64,000 bases of DNA. Source: Rhizopus sp. PT2906. Taxonomy: Eukaryota > Mucoromycota > Mucoromycetes > Mucorales > Rhizopodaceae. The notes beneath the pieces are model-generated. The model saw nothing but the letters and a program-made list of their open reading frames with translations. It was not told the origin of the DNA and searched no databases. The stretch covers positions 1 to 64,000 of the forward strand of contig JAMYHX010000090.1 in assembly GCA_025529335.1 (NCBI GenBank), in the 5' to 3' direction. Positions 46,934-58,082 of the stretch are shown piece after piece (position 1 is the stretch's first letter; each line of letters starts with the position of its first letter). The position numbers were made by a program, and so were the translations under genes.

Positions 46934-47340
46934 TGTAATCAATATGAATAACGTGAATTCATACATCATAAGATTACGTGCACACACCTTTAGTGATAAT
47001 TCAAATTAAATAGAATCTCATCTTTGAATATAAATCATTACTTCTTTAAAAGATCATCCTTCTTACAGTAAAAGCAGTACCATAACCCAGATTATGGAAT
47101 GAACAATAAGATCAGGAACGAGTTAAAAGCTTTCTTTATGAACTCAGGAACCGTTAGTCAATCATATCCTCAGTGATTATAATCCATGCTTAGAATAGTG
47201 GCTTACCAGCCATTTGATAGCAACTATAAATAGTAGACCATTAATTTATTTGTAAGTTCCTTCTGTCTTTATCTCCGAATAAAGACTAGTCTCCAAGAGT
47301 ACTTCTTTTGTCTTTGTCTTATGCCATTTAAGCTATTACA
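46934..47340 (+). mobile_element. Candidate solo LTR
   Basis: A 407-bp segment begins TGTAAT and ends ATTACA, a perfect 6-bp inverted TG...CA terminus. It holds a TATA box (CTATAAATAG near 47222) and, about 50 bp later, a polyadenylation signal (AATAAAG near 47278) followed by T-rich DNA, the order of U3-R-U5. No flanking target-site duplication is evident (ACGAC on the left, TAACA on the right), no second copy lies in the window, and no primer-binding site with TGG follows, so the call is tentative. Confidence 0.4.
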
Positions 47341-48887
47341 TAACAGTGAGAACCGCATCACATCCATTTTTGATGACTTGAATGGCAATTGAGTGTAATA
47401 AAAGGGACACCAGTTTGACTTGTATCGTTGTTGTCTGATCGGATTGATCTGAAAGAGCCCATTTAGTAGTTGGTTGCATATTCAGACGCGATGCAATATT
47501 TGATGAAGCGCGGCAGATGGTATACGTAGACAGATGGTCAAATTTACTCCGTGTCTGTTTCGATTTGTACATAGTCAATATATCTTGAGCTTGATTTGTG
47601 GTGAGATCCAAGGACATTGTCTCTATCCGATTAATTGATTCACAATCCAAGAAAATATGTGAGTAGAAGCCGTAGAACTAAAATAATTTGTGATAAGTAC
47701 ACCATCCTCTCTCTCTCTTTACTTGTTATATATTACAATAATCTGCAAAGGTTATTAGTGAATCTAATAGTTATACAGATAATAGAAATATGTGGATACT
47801 TATCTTCGTAAAATCCTCAAAAGAATTAAAAGCAAGAAAGTATATGGCATAATCAAGTTCGGAATACCAACAAACCATGTCCTCTAGCAAGAGAACCACC
47901 CTTTTATGGTGCAATTTCTAGAGGCTGAACAAGATGTCGACCTTCAAAAGTTCAGTCAATTGTCCTGTTGCTCACTCCAGTCTTGAAGTTCATAAAACTA
48001 AGACCCAAGTTGGTATATGTGGTAGAGCAGTCCAATTGACCTACTAAAAAGAAGCTGCTACTCAATAAAAAAAAGAGTACAAAACCCCTTTTTCTCTCAT
48101 GATATACGCCAAGTGATGACATCGATACAAAAGAGCCACAGCCTTATTTTTACCAAATTGTTTTGTTACGATTTAACTTGAGCTATAAAATAAAAGCCAA
48201 CTGTTTATTCGTTAATGATAATATAGATAAAGGTAATGGTAATAGTACCAATTATTCAATTGTTGGTAAATTTGGAATATGATCAATTATAGCTATAGAA
48301 GACTAGAATCACTTATATTGGCATCGTTCCTGTTGTGTCACCAAACAGAATCCTTAGCAGTTGAGAATGTTGGTATTTTTATACGTTCACAATTCAAAAT
48401 GTAATATTTGTGGCCTACGAACAAAATAGGAAGAGACTCAGATATAGGAAGCGGATAACTGTTATTGGCTAATAGTAATTATATCGGATTATGGTAAGAG
48501 ATAATAGAATATGGTTTATTTAAAATATATATGTATGGGATATATATAATTGTTTGAATGAATACGTATCAAGATCACCTTGATATGTTCTTCTAGTTAT
48601 TAACCTCTTCATGATAATCTTTATACATCTTTACTTAATCGTGTTACACTACACCAAATAATAAAAAACAATGCATTTACTTTCAACTGAAAAATGTGCA
48701 AAAACGAAGCTACACGAGTTCTCTTTTTTTTTTTTTAATCCTTTCTTCCTTTGTCGCTTGGTTTATTTAAATATAATATACTAGGGAACTAGGTAAAAGT
48801 GGGTTCAGACACATTATATTTTTTATATAAATCCTAACATGAAATAAAGCTTCGTAGTATAACTCATAGATTTCGTAACTTACCAAG
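47341..48887. other. Middle part of the inserted segment
   Basis: A minus-strand ORF (47650-47336) continues upstream without ATG from a possible acceptor near 47685 and has balanced composition (INRIETMSLDLTTNQAQDIL), so it may be a fragment of a real gene. I do not recognise it. The remainder is AT-rich. Confidence 0.4.
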
Positions 48888-51114
48888 ATGAAGCGACCAG
48901 TACCCTCAAACGTCATTAAAGACTTCAATATCACTCAAAAGGACTGTACAAAACATCAAATATATAAGAAACTTGCAGCCCTTCCTGTGGCAAGCTGGTC
49001 TGATATATCTGAACTGGTCAAGGTCGAATTTGAAAACACGTCGTCAAAGTCAACACAAGCTGAGGATTCCCATAAAAGGTTCATCAAAGGGTTGGCAACA
49101 GTTCATTCAAAACTTATTCGCCATCCACGTATTCAATCTTATGCACTTGCAGTTTCCTGCTATTTGAAATCTCAACCAATAAAGACCAGGTTTGTGTCTG
49201 AGTTCAATACCAAACTTGAGGATATCAAAGCAAAAAAGGCTAAAAAGAACCTGAACGAACAAACGCGAGCTATAAGCCAGGCCGAAGTGTATTTGGAGGA
49301 TCGAGGACGACTTGCTCGTCTTCATAAATAGATAGACTCGCCATCTTTATTTACTGAAGCGCCATCAACCACAGCAGCAACTCCAACTGAATCAGAGGAT
49401 ATTTCATCAACAGGAGCTATATCATCTTTACCTATCTCTAAAACGCCAAGTATCAAGGATACTATTTTTAATTATGCTGCTGAACTTCACGAGTTATATC
49501 AGCAGGAAAAAAAACTATTAAACGAGCAGCTCAAGTCAATGAGCATTGGGTTATCTTGTATTATTGATCTCGCTGATGAAGATAAAGAAGGTACATTGAG
49601 GGCGTTTTTGAAGGAAACAGTATGGAAGCAGCTTTACTCCAAGTACCTTAAGCGAAGCAAATTGAATCTAACGGTGGTACCAATGGCTTTAGTAGATAAG
49701 TGGAATTATGCGGTGTTACTTTATCATCAGTCTAATGGAGTCAGAAACACCAAGAAGTATCATATCTTCAATCCAAGCAAGACGTCACCGACACTGATGC
49801 CAAAATCTATGAATTGTTCTTTGAAATATTCTCTTTAATCGAATCAAAAAACTTTATTCTAAACAAGAGCAATGCATCCAAAGTTGCTGAAAGAGATTAT
49901 CTGTATCAACTTTGGTCCAGTTTATTTACAAAGCTTTTCAACATTCATGGAAATATTATTCGTATTAAAACGAGTGAAACAGTACCTGGCAATACAACCA
50001 TATCAAAGATAAAGCTGTACAAGAAATCAAATCATATTATTGGTTTCAAGGTTGATCTACGCTTCATACTGGATTTAGAACACGAAAAAATTAATATTGG
50101 ATGTGGTGAAGGTTGTTTAGAAACAGCCGGTGATGCCAAATTGCGTGGAGATACAGGAAATTTACTCCGAAAAGGAAAAGAGATGGAGATGTCTGTCCGA
50201 GAGATACTATTTGACGTGTTTGATGAGATAATCATTATAACAGCTCGAGTATAGTAAAGTAGAGCATACATTCTACTTTACACTCCTCTATCGCATCTGA
50301 TAAGAATAAAGAAAGAGTACTGACAACAATAACATAAACATAAATAATGTCAGTGACGACAATAATATAAATAGCAGTCATAGATTCTCTCTCACTATAA
50401 AATGAACACGCGTCTAATTTAATAATATTCAGCTCTTCTTAATAAAGAATCTAATTCGCAAGTCATCAACTTAATAGCTTTTTTTTAATAACAAACAAAG
50501 CTGAATACAACACTGTTAAATGGTGATGATGATGATGCAAAGAGCAAGATTTGGCTCTTAAAAATAGCAGGCAATGCCTGTCATTTCTTTACAACTCAAG
50601 CAACTAACCATCACTATCATATCAATGTTCCTCAATTCAGCCTATTATTCCCAGATAGTTTCCTCAACAAGGATGGCATCTCAACCCTGGCACATTTGTT
50701 TACTTTCCGTGGATAACATTGAAGCACTGGCCTCTAAATTGAAAAATATTGTACAGTGGAGAAAAGCCCAATTCCTACCAGAGGAAGAGATAGAATCCGA
50801 ATGGTGCATGACACCTGAACGGCCATATCATGTACCTGAATCCACCTGATTCGCTCCATCTCGACGTAACCAAAAAGGCTCAAGGATCCCACATCGTACA
50901 GTCTATGAAAGTGATGTTGAATCTGCTGACGACGATGACGCAGCTCAAGATGGTGAAGACGAACCGGATATCCATGGATTTATTCATACAAAGGATGGCT
51001 GGCTGTGTACTAAAACCAGATTTGTCTTTACTACACATTCATGTCAATAGTAAATTGGTTTTCTTTATCTGTATCTGTAACAATGCCTTCTATCCTTTGG
51101 CACTCACTTTGTAA
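48888..51114 (+). pseudogene. Broken gene of an uncharacterised Mucorales-expanded protein family
   Basis: One long reading frame can be followed with interruptions. It opens at ATG 48888, meets an in-frame TAG at 49329-49331 and continues in the same frame to about 49800. It then shifts frame (near 49790-49815) and runs to 50254 through IIGFKVDLRFILDLEHEKI and GCGEGC. After a 300-bp gap a further homologous-looking piece (KIWLLKIAGNACHFFTT, then HINVPQFSLLFPDSF near 50549-50660) follows with more stops. I associate these segments from memory with a large family of uncharacterised proteins repeated in Mucorales genomes. The D...(G)xGE...K spacing is reminiscent of PD-(D/E)XK nuclease folds, but this is only a hint. 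The gene is dead as read, barring introns I missed. Confidence 0.55.
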
Positions 51115-51322
51115 AAAATAGCATTTACAGTTTACATTTACATTTGCTCTATCGATTATCGTATTATACCTTAACCCATTTACTGTAAATATATGAAAAC
51201 ATTTTTATAAATATGATTGCAAAACCATTCAATAAAAAAAAAAGTATGACGTTATACTATGGGCTTTCATAAAAGCTATACTGAATAATCACTTTATTTA
51301 AGTTATCAGAAAAATGAATAAT
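51115..51322. other. Right end of the inserted segment
   Basis: AT-rich DNA up to the junction with the second direct repeat. The non-coding ATGAAT at 51314-51319 immediately before the junction happens to provide an in-frame ATG. Confidence 0.5.
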
Positions 51323-51790
51323 ATCGGCAACAAGGAAGTCTTGCGTGGCGATGCACTTGACTTGGCTATGCGTGCGGAAAATGATAATGTCAATTGGGAG
51401 ACGGTGATTGAAGACGCCGTCCACAACTGGTTTGTGGTTCCAGAGGTCGTCAAGGACAAGTCAATATGCCAGCGTGCTAATGCTACCTTTGCTGACTTTT
51501 GTTATCGGGCTATACGTCATATCCCAAATCAAAATCTGCCGTTTAAAGCAGGGACATACACCACTCGCTACAGTAACACGAGTGTCTCAAGTGATTTCTC
51601 CTCACTGAGAAGATCTTCAGAGGGACTTGAAATGGTCTTGGAGGATGAAGAAGAAGAAAAGCGAGAAGAAGAATATTATAACAATCCTTCTGATTCTGAA
51701 TCAGGTGCTTCCACAGCTAACCTTGATAAATCAAATACAACCATTGCTGAAAAAGTTTCAAAGCAAAAACCACGAACAGTGTTTGTATAA
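51314..51790 (+). pseudogene. Truncated 3' copy of the esterase gene
   Basis: 158 codons: three new residues (MNN), then the last 155 residues of the esterase. One amino-acid change is seen, Asp to Gly in the acid-loop word LRDDAL, now LRGDAL. The oxyanion HGGG and GDSAG nucleophile are absent, so it cannot be a working hydrolase. It lies 123 bp upstream of the STIMATE-like gene, occupying the position the original esterase 3' end would have had before the 5.2-kb segment appeared. Confidence 0.9.
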
Positions 51791-51821
51791 TAAATTATTC
51801 TATTGTAAATAAAATCTTTCT
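51323..51821 (+). repeat. Direct repeat, right copy
   Basis: Partner of the repeat at 45642-46140. Right-hand similarity ends after CTTTCT, where the left copy continues TCATTTTC and this copy continues CCTTTTAC. Confidence 0.97.
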
Positions 51822-51913
51822 CCTTTTACTCGTTTTGAATAAATCCCCGCTCTTTTCTTCCCTCTTTTTTTTTCTTTTTTTTTTTCTCTTTCTTTTTATT
51901 TTGCATAATAGAC

Positions 51914-52797
51914 ATGGACTCTATCCCTTATTTATTTCATTCTACTCAAAGTTGTCAATCGTTTAGCAATGAAGACGACGAAGGTTGTAAACTATTAGAC
52001 TCGTTTGCCATTCTTGTCCAGATCACACTTGCCTCTACAGCTCTAATCACTTTATTCTATAAACGATCGCGAGAGAAGCCTCAAAGACCGATGATAGTCT
52101 GGTATGATAAGCTCCCCCCAATTGAATTGAATTGCATGTTTAATTTCTAAAAAAGAGATTTCAAGGGCATTGGACGTAGCCAAGCAATTTGTAGGCGCAG
52201 CCGTCATTCATTTTCTTAACTTGGCAGTCAGTTACATCGCTGGGCGGCCCAAAGGCGGCGGGCCCAGAACCAATTTGTGTGTGTGGTACTTTTTGAATGT
52301 TGCAGTTGACACAACCATTGGGGTTGTGATTTTATGGTTCTGGCTCAAATCTATCCAAAGGATATTTACTATGCTGCATATCAAGGATATCAAGACTGGT
52401 CAGTACGGTGCACCACCTCTGAGACATATGCTTCTGCCATGGTTTAAGCAGACGTTTATTTTTGTCTTGGCTGAATCGCTCATGAAGCTCTGTGTCTACT
52501 GGATGTTTCGCTATTTTCCCTTTTTATTCTCTTTTGGTGAATGGGTTTTGAGATGGACCAAGGGCAATTACAGATATCAAGTTATCTTTGTCATGTTAAT
52601 GTAAGTCACTATAACGTCTAAAAAGAATTATATCGATATTCATTACATCCAGATTCCCTTTGATCATGAATATCATCCAGTTCTGGATCGTAGATACAAT
52701 TGTTAAAGTAGCTCCAAAGGACCAGGAAGGCGTCATTCAAGATCAACCTAATAATGATCATGTTGATAACGAGCGTGAACCTTTACTGCCCAAATAA
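51914..52797 (+). CDS. STIMATE/TMEM110 (YPL162C)-like vacuolar/ER membrane protein
   Basis: Three exons (51914-52101, 52166-52600, 52653-52797) give 255 aa. The family signature is clear: CKLLDSFAILVQITLASTAL, then YKRSREKPQRPMIVW joined to ALDVAKQFVGAAVIHFLNLA, NLCVWYFLNVAVDTTIGVVILW and LPWFKQTFIFVLAESLMKL. Four to five hydrophobic segments make it multipass. Human STIMATE supports STIM1 at ER-plasma membrane junctions, while the yeast homolog YPL162C is vacuolar. The tail ends EREPLLPK, with an acidic dileucine-like sorting signal that fits a vacuolar or endosomal route. It is convergent with EDC3 (108 bp). Confidence 0.9.
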
Positions 52798-52905
52798 ACT
52801 GCATACACACATCTAATGTTGTACTTTTTGATACCACTTTATAAGCAAGACCCCATTTACTTGGAAAGTCATCAATCAGAAAAGTTCAGATTTATTACCC
52901 ATAGC

Positions 52906-54481
52906 TTAGGTAGCATCGTACGTGAGGTTAACCAACGTTTCTGCCTCCCAAAAGATATTGGACATATCTATGCCAGCCTGCTCCCACATTTTTCGTGGTA
53001 TGCCAATGTCCACTAAATAAAGGGCGCCTGTGGTTCTTGTTGATTTGCACCCCAACTTTGGGGCACCGAGGCAGACAGTCCATTGAGGATGAATGAAGTA
53101 TTGAGCGTGCTGTGGATGGCCTAAAGGAGGGGAATAGGTAAAGACGAATCAGGATTTTTTTTTTTTTTTTTTTACCTGTGTCAGCATCGACACCACTTGG
53201 AAAATCAATGCTCATGATCGGCTTTGGTTGCTGATTTGCCCAGCTGATTGCCTTTGTCCACGCATGAAACTCGGCAAGATTGTCCATCAGCTTATTTTCT
53301 GACCCAAGAATCGCATCCATGACCAGATCATATGCGCCTTGGATTCTTGAGGGATCATAAACGACGGGTATACCAAAGCTGTGTAACAGCTCTTCTTCAC
53401 GAGCAACATCAGAGCAAAGGGCTTGTCTATCATGGCAGACGATGCAGATCGTGGCGGGATATCCGCGATTGATCAACAAACGAGCTGTGGCAAGACCGAT
53501 GGCGCCTATCCGAGTGTTGCCTGCAAGAATGACAATAGAGGACGATAAGTGACTGTGGCGGAGAAGGCGCATGGCTAGGACAGCCGCTCCTCGCGCACTA
53601 TTTTCGATTGCCAAGTCTTCAAAACGTGGTAATAGTGTGGTACATTTACGCTGAATACGTGCTAACTCAGTGACGGACAGCAATGGGCAGGGTGTACCAC
53701 TCGTCGCGGTCTTTAAAGCCGTCGATATTGCAGGTGCTCTCATCGACGAAGGAGGAGGAGAAGGTGGTTTTATGGGCGCGTCAAGTACGTTCTCTGTTGG
53801 TAACAAGTTTCTTTGTGGTAATCGATTGTGAGTAACGAGGAGATCCTCTTTTGATGTTTTATCTGAGTCCTTTTGGGCATTAATACAGAATGATACCAAA
53901 AGGATAAAGATATACTTACTCGAATTTCTGCAAATATTTCAGCTTTATTAAACTTGTCCAGATGCTTTTGAAAATCAAATTCTTCTTCTCGAAAGCTGTT
54001 CACGTCTGTATCAGCCCAACCTTGAGCATTTTTGTTATTGTTCATATTTTTCCGATTTTGTCGCTGTTTTCTTTTCTTGCCTAAAAGGAGTTATTTAACC
54101 AATTAAATCCGAGATATGTACTTACTTTTTGACGTTGACAGTGATGGTGTGATCATTTCTGGTTCATGCTAGGTGTAGAAAACGGTTAGCAATAGAGCAA
54201 ATAAGGATTTATTTACCTGTGGGTATGACTCTGCGAATAGATCCTTAATATCTCTTCCGTATACACCATGGATGGGTGTATGATATGGCAATTGACCAAA
54301 GAAATGGAGTGTGGCTGTTATGCATTCATGAGTTATTATATACATATGTTGATCATGATATATTACCATCTTTTAAGGTAATCTGTTTCGTATTCGGGTC
54401 AACGTCATAAATGGTTCCTTCGATCTTGGCTCCATTATGTAATAAAATGGTTGCTTTCAAACCTAAAAATGCTTCTGCCAT
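52906..54481 (-). CDS. EDC3, enhancer of mRNA decapping
   Basis: Six exons (54481-54367, 54314-54217, 54168-54126, 54080-53920, 53869-53176, 53120-52906) give 441 aa. EDC3 is a P-body scaffold that binds Dcp2 and the helicase Dhh1. The N-terminal LSm16 domain reads FLGLKATILLHNGAKIEGTI, then DPNTKQITLKDG. An FDF box (EEEFDFQKHLDKFNKAEIF) follows a basic patch SKKRKQRQNRK. The C-terminal YjeF_N domain has ARGAAVLAMRLLRH, VILAGNTRIGAIGLATARLL, DLVMDAILGSE, SIDFPSGVDADTGHP and TVCLGAPK. The last intron (53121-53175) holds a 19-nt A run in the sense strand. All six phases close. Confidence 0.95.
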
Positions 54482-56199
54482 TAAAAATATAAAAATTAAA
54501 GACGGGAAAAAAAAAGAGAGAGACAGTGAGAGAAAAAGGGAACAATAATAAAAATTTATGGTTTGGCGCGCTCTCAAATGCTTATGTAATTAGTTTCAAA
54601 TTAAAGTGCTTTATTGATTACCATTCAAATTTCATACCTGACTTTTTTGCTCTGTGCTTTTCTATTGTCATTTCTGATTTATTCAACACGTCATCTAAAC
54701 CTTTTAGTGGACTGTTAGTCCTAATTCAAGCTAGCGATTGAGGTGCAATGGTGTATGATGTGGCTTTGATGGACCTTGTCTTTGTGGACGTATGATAATA
54801 TGCTGAAGTGGAAAAGAGCTAATAACAGATGATCAACGATCTACATCAATTATAAAATCACATATTGACAAAAATAGAAGTTGTATCCTTCCTAATCCAC
54901 AGAAAAAGCTGTTGTACAAGGCTAGACAAATCCTATCTTTTATAAACAAGCCAGCTTTCTGATATTCACTCTACATCTAATCAAAATGGTCGATTAGTAT
55001 TTTTTTTTTATAAAGCTCTGTAGAGTCGTGTTGTTGATGGGCATGACTATCCTTAACTTATGGACGATGCTCACACGAAGGATTTGTATAGTATATGCCA
55101 ACATAGTTCTACACATGTCAGCAAAGTAAAAAGGTACAGATATTTGTATGTGAGAAGCAGAATCCAAGGATGCCTATAAGACGTACGCAGACCAAGATAA
55201 AGTAAGGTTTTTCAAACTTCAGTTTAAAAAGCGCAAGCACACTTTAAATGTTGCCTTGACGGGGATGCAGTTGAACCAAGAGATAACTTTCTTCTCTGTT
55301 GCCAATGTGTTGCGTTCCACCTGTAACTATACAAATGGGAGTGTAGAAAATAGGGAAACTACACGATCATGATCCTTGTTGACGGTTTTATGCAAGGCAA
55401 ATGATTGTCAACAATTTACTCAGCATGGAATGATCTAAATAATATCACGGTAATAGGAATTTCATTCGAAGCTACCTCAAGCACGACGAAGTACTTTTGA
55501 TGTTATTCTGAACATTGTTTATCAGCAAATACTGAACTAAAAGATATACGTATGTAGCCGACAAATGTATCTCCAAGATGGGTTAAAGGTTGACACCTTT
55601 TGAAATTTTACTGCTATGTTTGGTGAGATTGATACATGTTTAAAGGGAATAGAAAGATGATAAACAGCTTAGACTCTTTATTGAAAAGGAATATGCTGTC
55701 AGAAACCTATTGTTGTTAAGGCCTGCGTTCTTTTCAGAAAGTAAATTCATCTCTTAAGGAAAATGAATGGGGCTGATTATAAGCTTTTATTTGAGAGGTG
55801 TCTGAGTACGGCTGTTACTGCAAAATGATTTGGGTCCCATGTTTGTCACTAGTCAGACGACGTGTATTTAAAGAAGGTTTACATTGCAGACGATCCTTCA
55901 ACCAAATGTCATATGGCTATAACCTTGGTTTTGGTAGAGGCAAACGTTGCTCAACATATGTGTGATGACTATATTTCCTGCAGCACATTGAAGCACTTGG
56001 TTATCATTTCATGGAAAAGAATGTATGATTATTTGTTATCTATTAAATTTAAACTTCCAATAAGAAAAAAGATCACTGATCTGACATGGCAAAAAGTGAA
56101 TCCAAAAAAAAAAAGATTTTGGGCCACCAACAAATCAAAATAAAGGACGGCTCATAAGCATATCTTTGCGTTTCTTTTTTCTCTTTCTTAAATATTTAC
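54482..56199. other. Intergenic between EDC3 and the bHLH gene
   Basis: 1.7 kb between divergent starts, AT-rich. No supported ORF; the plus-strand ORF at 55862-56143 has no recognised motif. Confidence 0.55.
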
Positions 56200-57984
56200 A
56201 TGGATTATAGCTCTTTTAGCCTTCAAGAAAGTAGCACAAGTAATAGTGTTGACATGTTTAAACAACAGCAAGGAGTGAATGGTCATGAATCTATGGAGTT
56301 CATCAACTTTATGAATCAGCCATACAATACACATAATAACAATAATAATAATAATAACAGCAGCAACAACAACAACAGCATGGCAAACAACATAAACCAT
56401 CATAGTAATAACAATAATAATGGATTATTTGCAGTACCACAACTAACGCCTGATGGACATCAAGATAGTAGCTTTACAGGTAGTAGCGTACTTAGTGGCC
56501 ATAATCCTGAATATAATATGTCACCACTACAAATCAATAACCATGCTGTAAATTATACACCTATACAACATCCTTTACATAATCAAACTATAGACGATTT
56601 TGGAGATGAAGAAGTAAGATATTCGTATATGTTATACATATAAATACTAAATATCCGTAAATCATTTTAGGAATTTCTAACACCTCTTGTCTCTCCCGCA
56701 ATGGCACCTACATATAATAATAATTATCATTTCAATACAAGCACGGATAACATATTCTCTCCCCTCACATCTCCTGCACTTCATCCTTCATCATCTTCTG
56801 TGATGGATCAACATTTACTCCAGCAAAAGTTGGCCTTGATTGAAAGACAGCAACAACAGTTGCGAAGCATGCAGCATCAATTAAATACCAGCAGTACAGA
56901 TTCACCAACGACTAGTCCCCTAGTGACTTACTCAACAGAGAGTCGAAAGAAATCATTGCAACCCAAAATAACTGCTGTCCACAGCCCCCAGACAAAATTA
57001 GGATTAGTCAAAAAGATACCAGAAAGCAGTCCTCTGACTTTAGGACCAAGTAACAACAGCAGCATGATGGCACCTGCCACTCCCTCTTTATTGATGAAGC
57101 TAGGTGCTGGTAATAATAGCAATAATAGCACACCACCCACGAGCACATCGTCACCACTACCAAGTACTGCGGTGGATAATATGCCCGTCTTACCAGCTGC
57201 TATCCTTCAAGATGATAACACAGCGACGAATAAGGCCAAAGCTGTTTCAAACAAGCGCAGAAGAATTTCACAGACCAAGTTTAATCACTCACCTGGACTG
57301 CCACCTAGTGCAGAATCGCCTGCAGGATTACGACCCTTGACATCACCAAGAACACTGAAGCCACTGATATCACCTTCACTTAAGCCTAATGGACAACGAT
57401 TGTCGACAATTGATGAAGAAGTGGCTAGAACACTGTTGACAACCAAGTCCAATTACGAAAACCTTAAAGAGGGTAACGTGAAAAGCTTGGGTCTTGACTT
57501 TTCAACTACGATTCAATCCGGAATCGAACATAGACGCTCTGCACATAAAGCAGCCGAACAAAAAAGAAGAGATATCCTCAAGCAAAGTTTTGATTCACTT
57601 AGAACAGAGATAACTGAAGCGATGATAGAAGAAGAATTAGCAGAAAATCAACATATGGATCAAGCCGAACTAAGGAATAATAAGGAAAGAGATGTTAAAC
57701 AGATGAGCAAGATTGTGTTACTGCAACACTCATACGAGTACATTGTTCGACTGAAATCAGATAATAAAAGAAAAGACGAAAAGATGAAGAATATGAAAGA
57801 GGAAATTATGTCATTACGTAAACAATTGGGACTACCTGAAATTACAAAGGAAGAACAAGAACAAGAAGAAAAGGAAAGACAAGAAGAGAAAGAAAGAAGA
57901 CAAGAGCGATTAAAAAGGTTACAACAACAAACTGCGTCAATTACACACAACAATAATGCAATTATAAACAATGACAAGAAATAA
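56200..57984 (+). CDS. bHLH-leucine zipper transcription factor with long loop
   Basis: Two exons (56200-56613, 56671-57984) with a 57-nt intron give 575 aa. The N-terminal ~270 aa are Asn/Gln/Ser/Pro-rich, including a 13-residue Asn-rich run coded by AAT/AAC repeats at 56334-56382. The bHLH region begins RRSAHKAAEQKRRDILKQSF. Its basic part has the H-x3-E-x2-R pattern (HKAAEQKR) expected for E-box (CANNTG) binding. The loop is unusually long (about 30 aa, acidic, EELAENQHMDQAEL), then KIVLLQHSYEYIVRL and a heptad zipper (LKSDNKRKDEKMKNMKEEIMSL cited by its ends). A Glu/Arg/Lys tail follows. The long-loop form resembles fungal regulators of phosphate, lipid or sterol genes, but the target is unknown. 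Confidence 0.88.
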
Positions 57985-58082
57985 AAAAGGGTCATATTTT
58001 CCCAAAAAAATATTTTATTCCCTTTTTTATATATTTTTCTCTTTTTTCCCTTTTTTTTTTCTTTTTTTCTTTTTAATATAAA

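Noticed and set aside
55862..56143. 93-codon plus-strand ORF between EDC3 and the bHLH gene
   Set aside because: No domain, atypical composition and no splice or promoter support.
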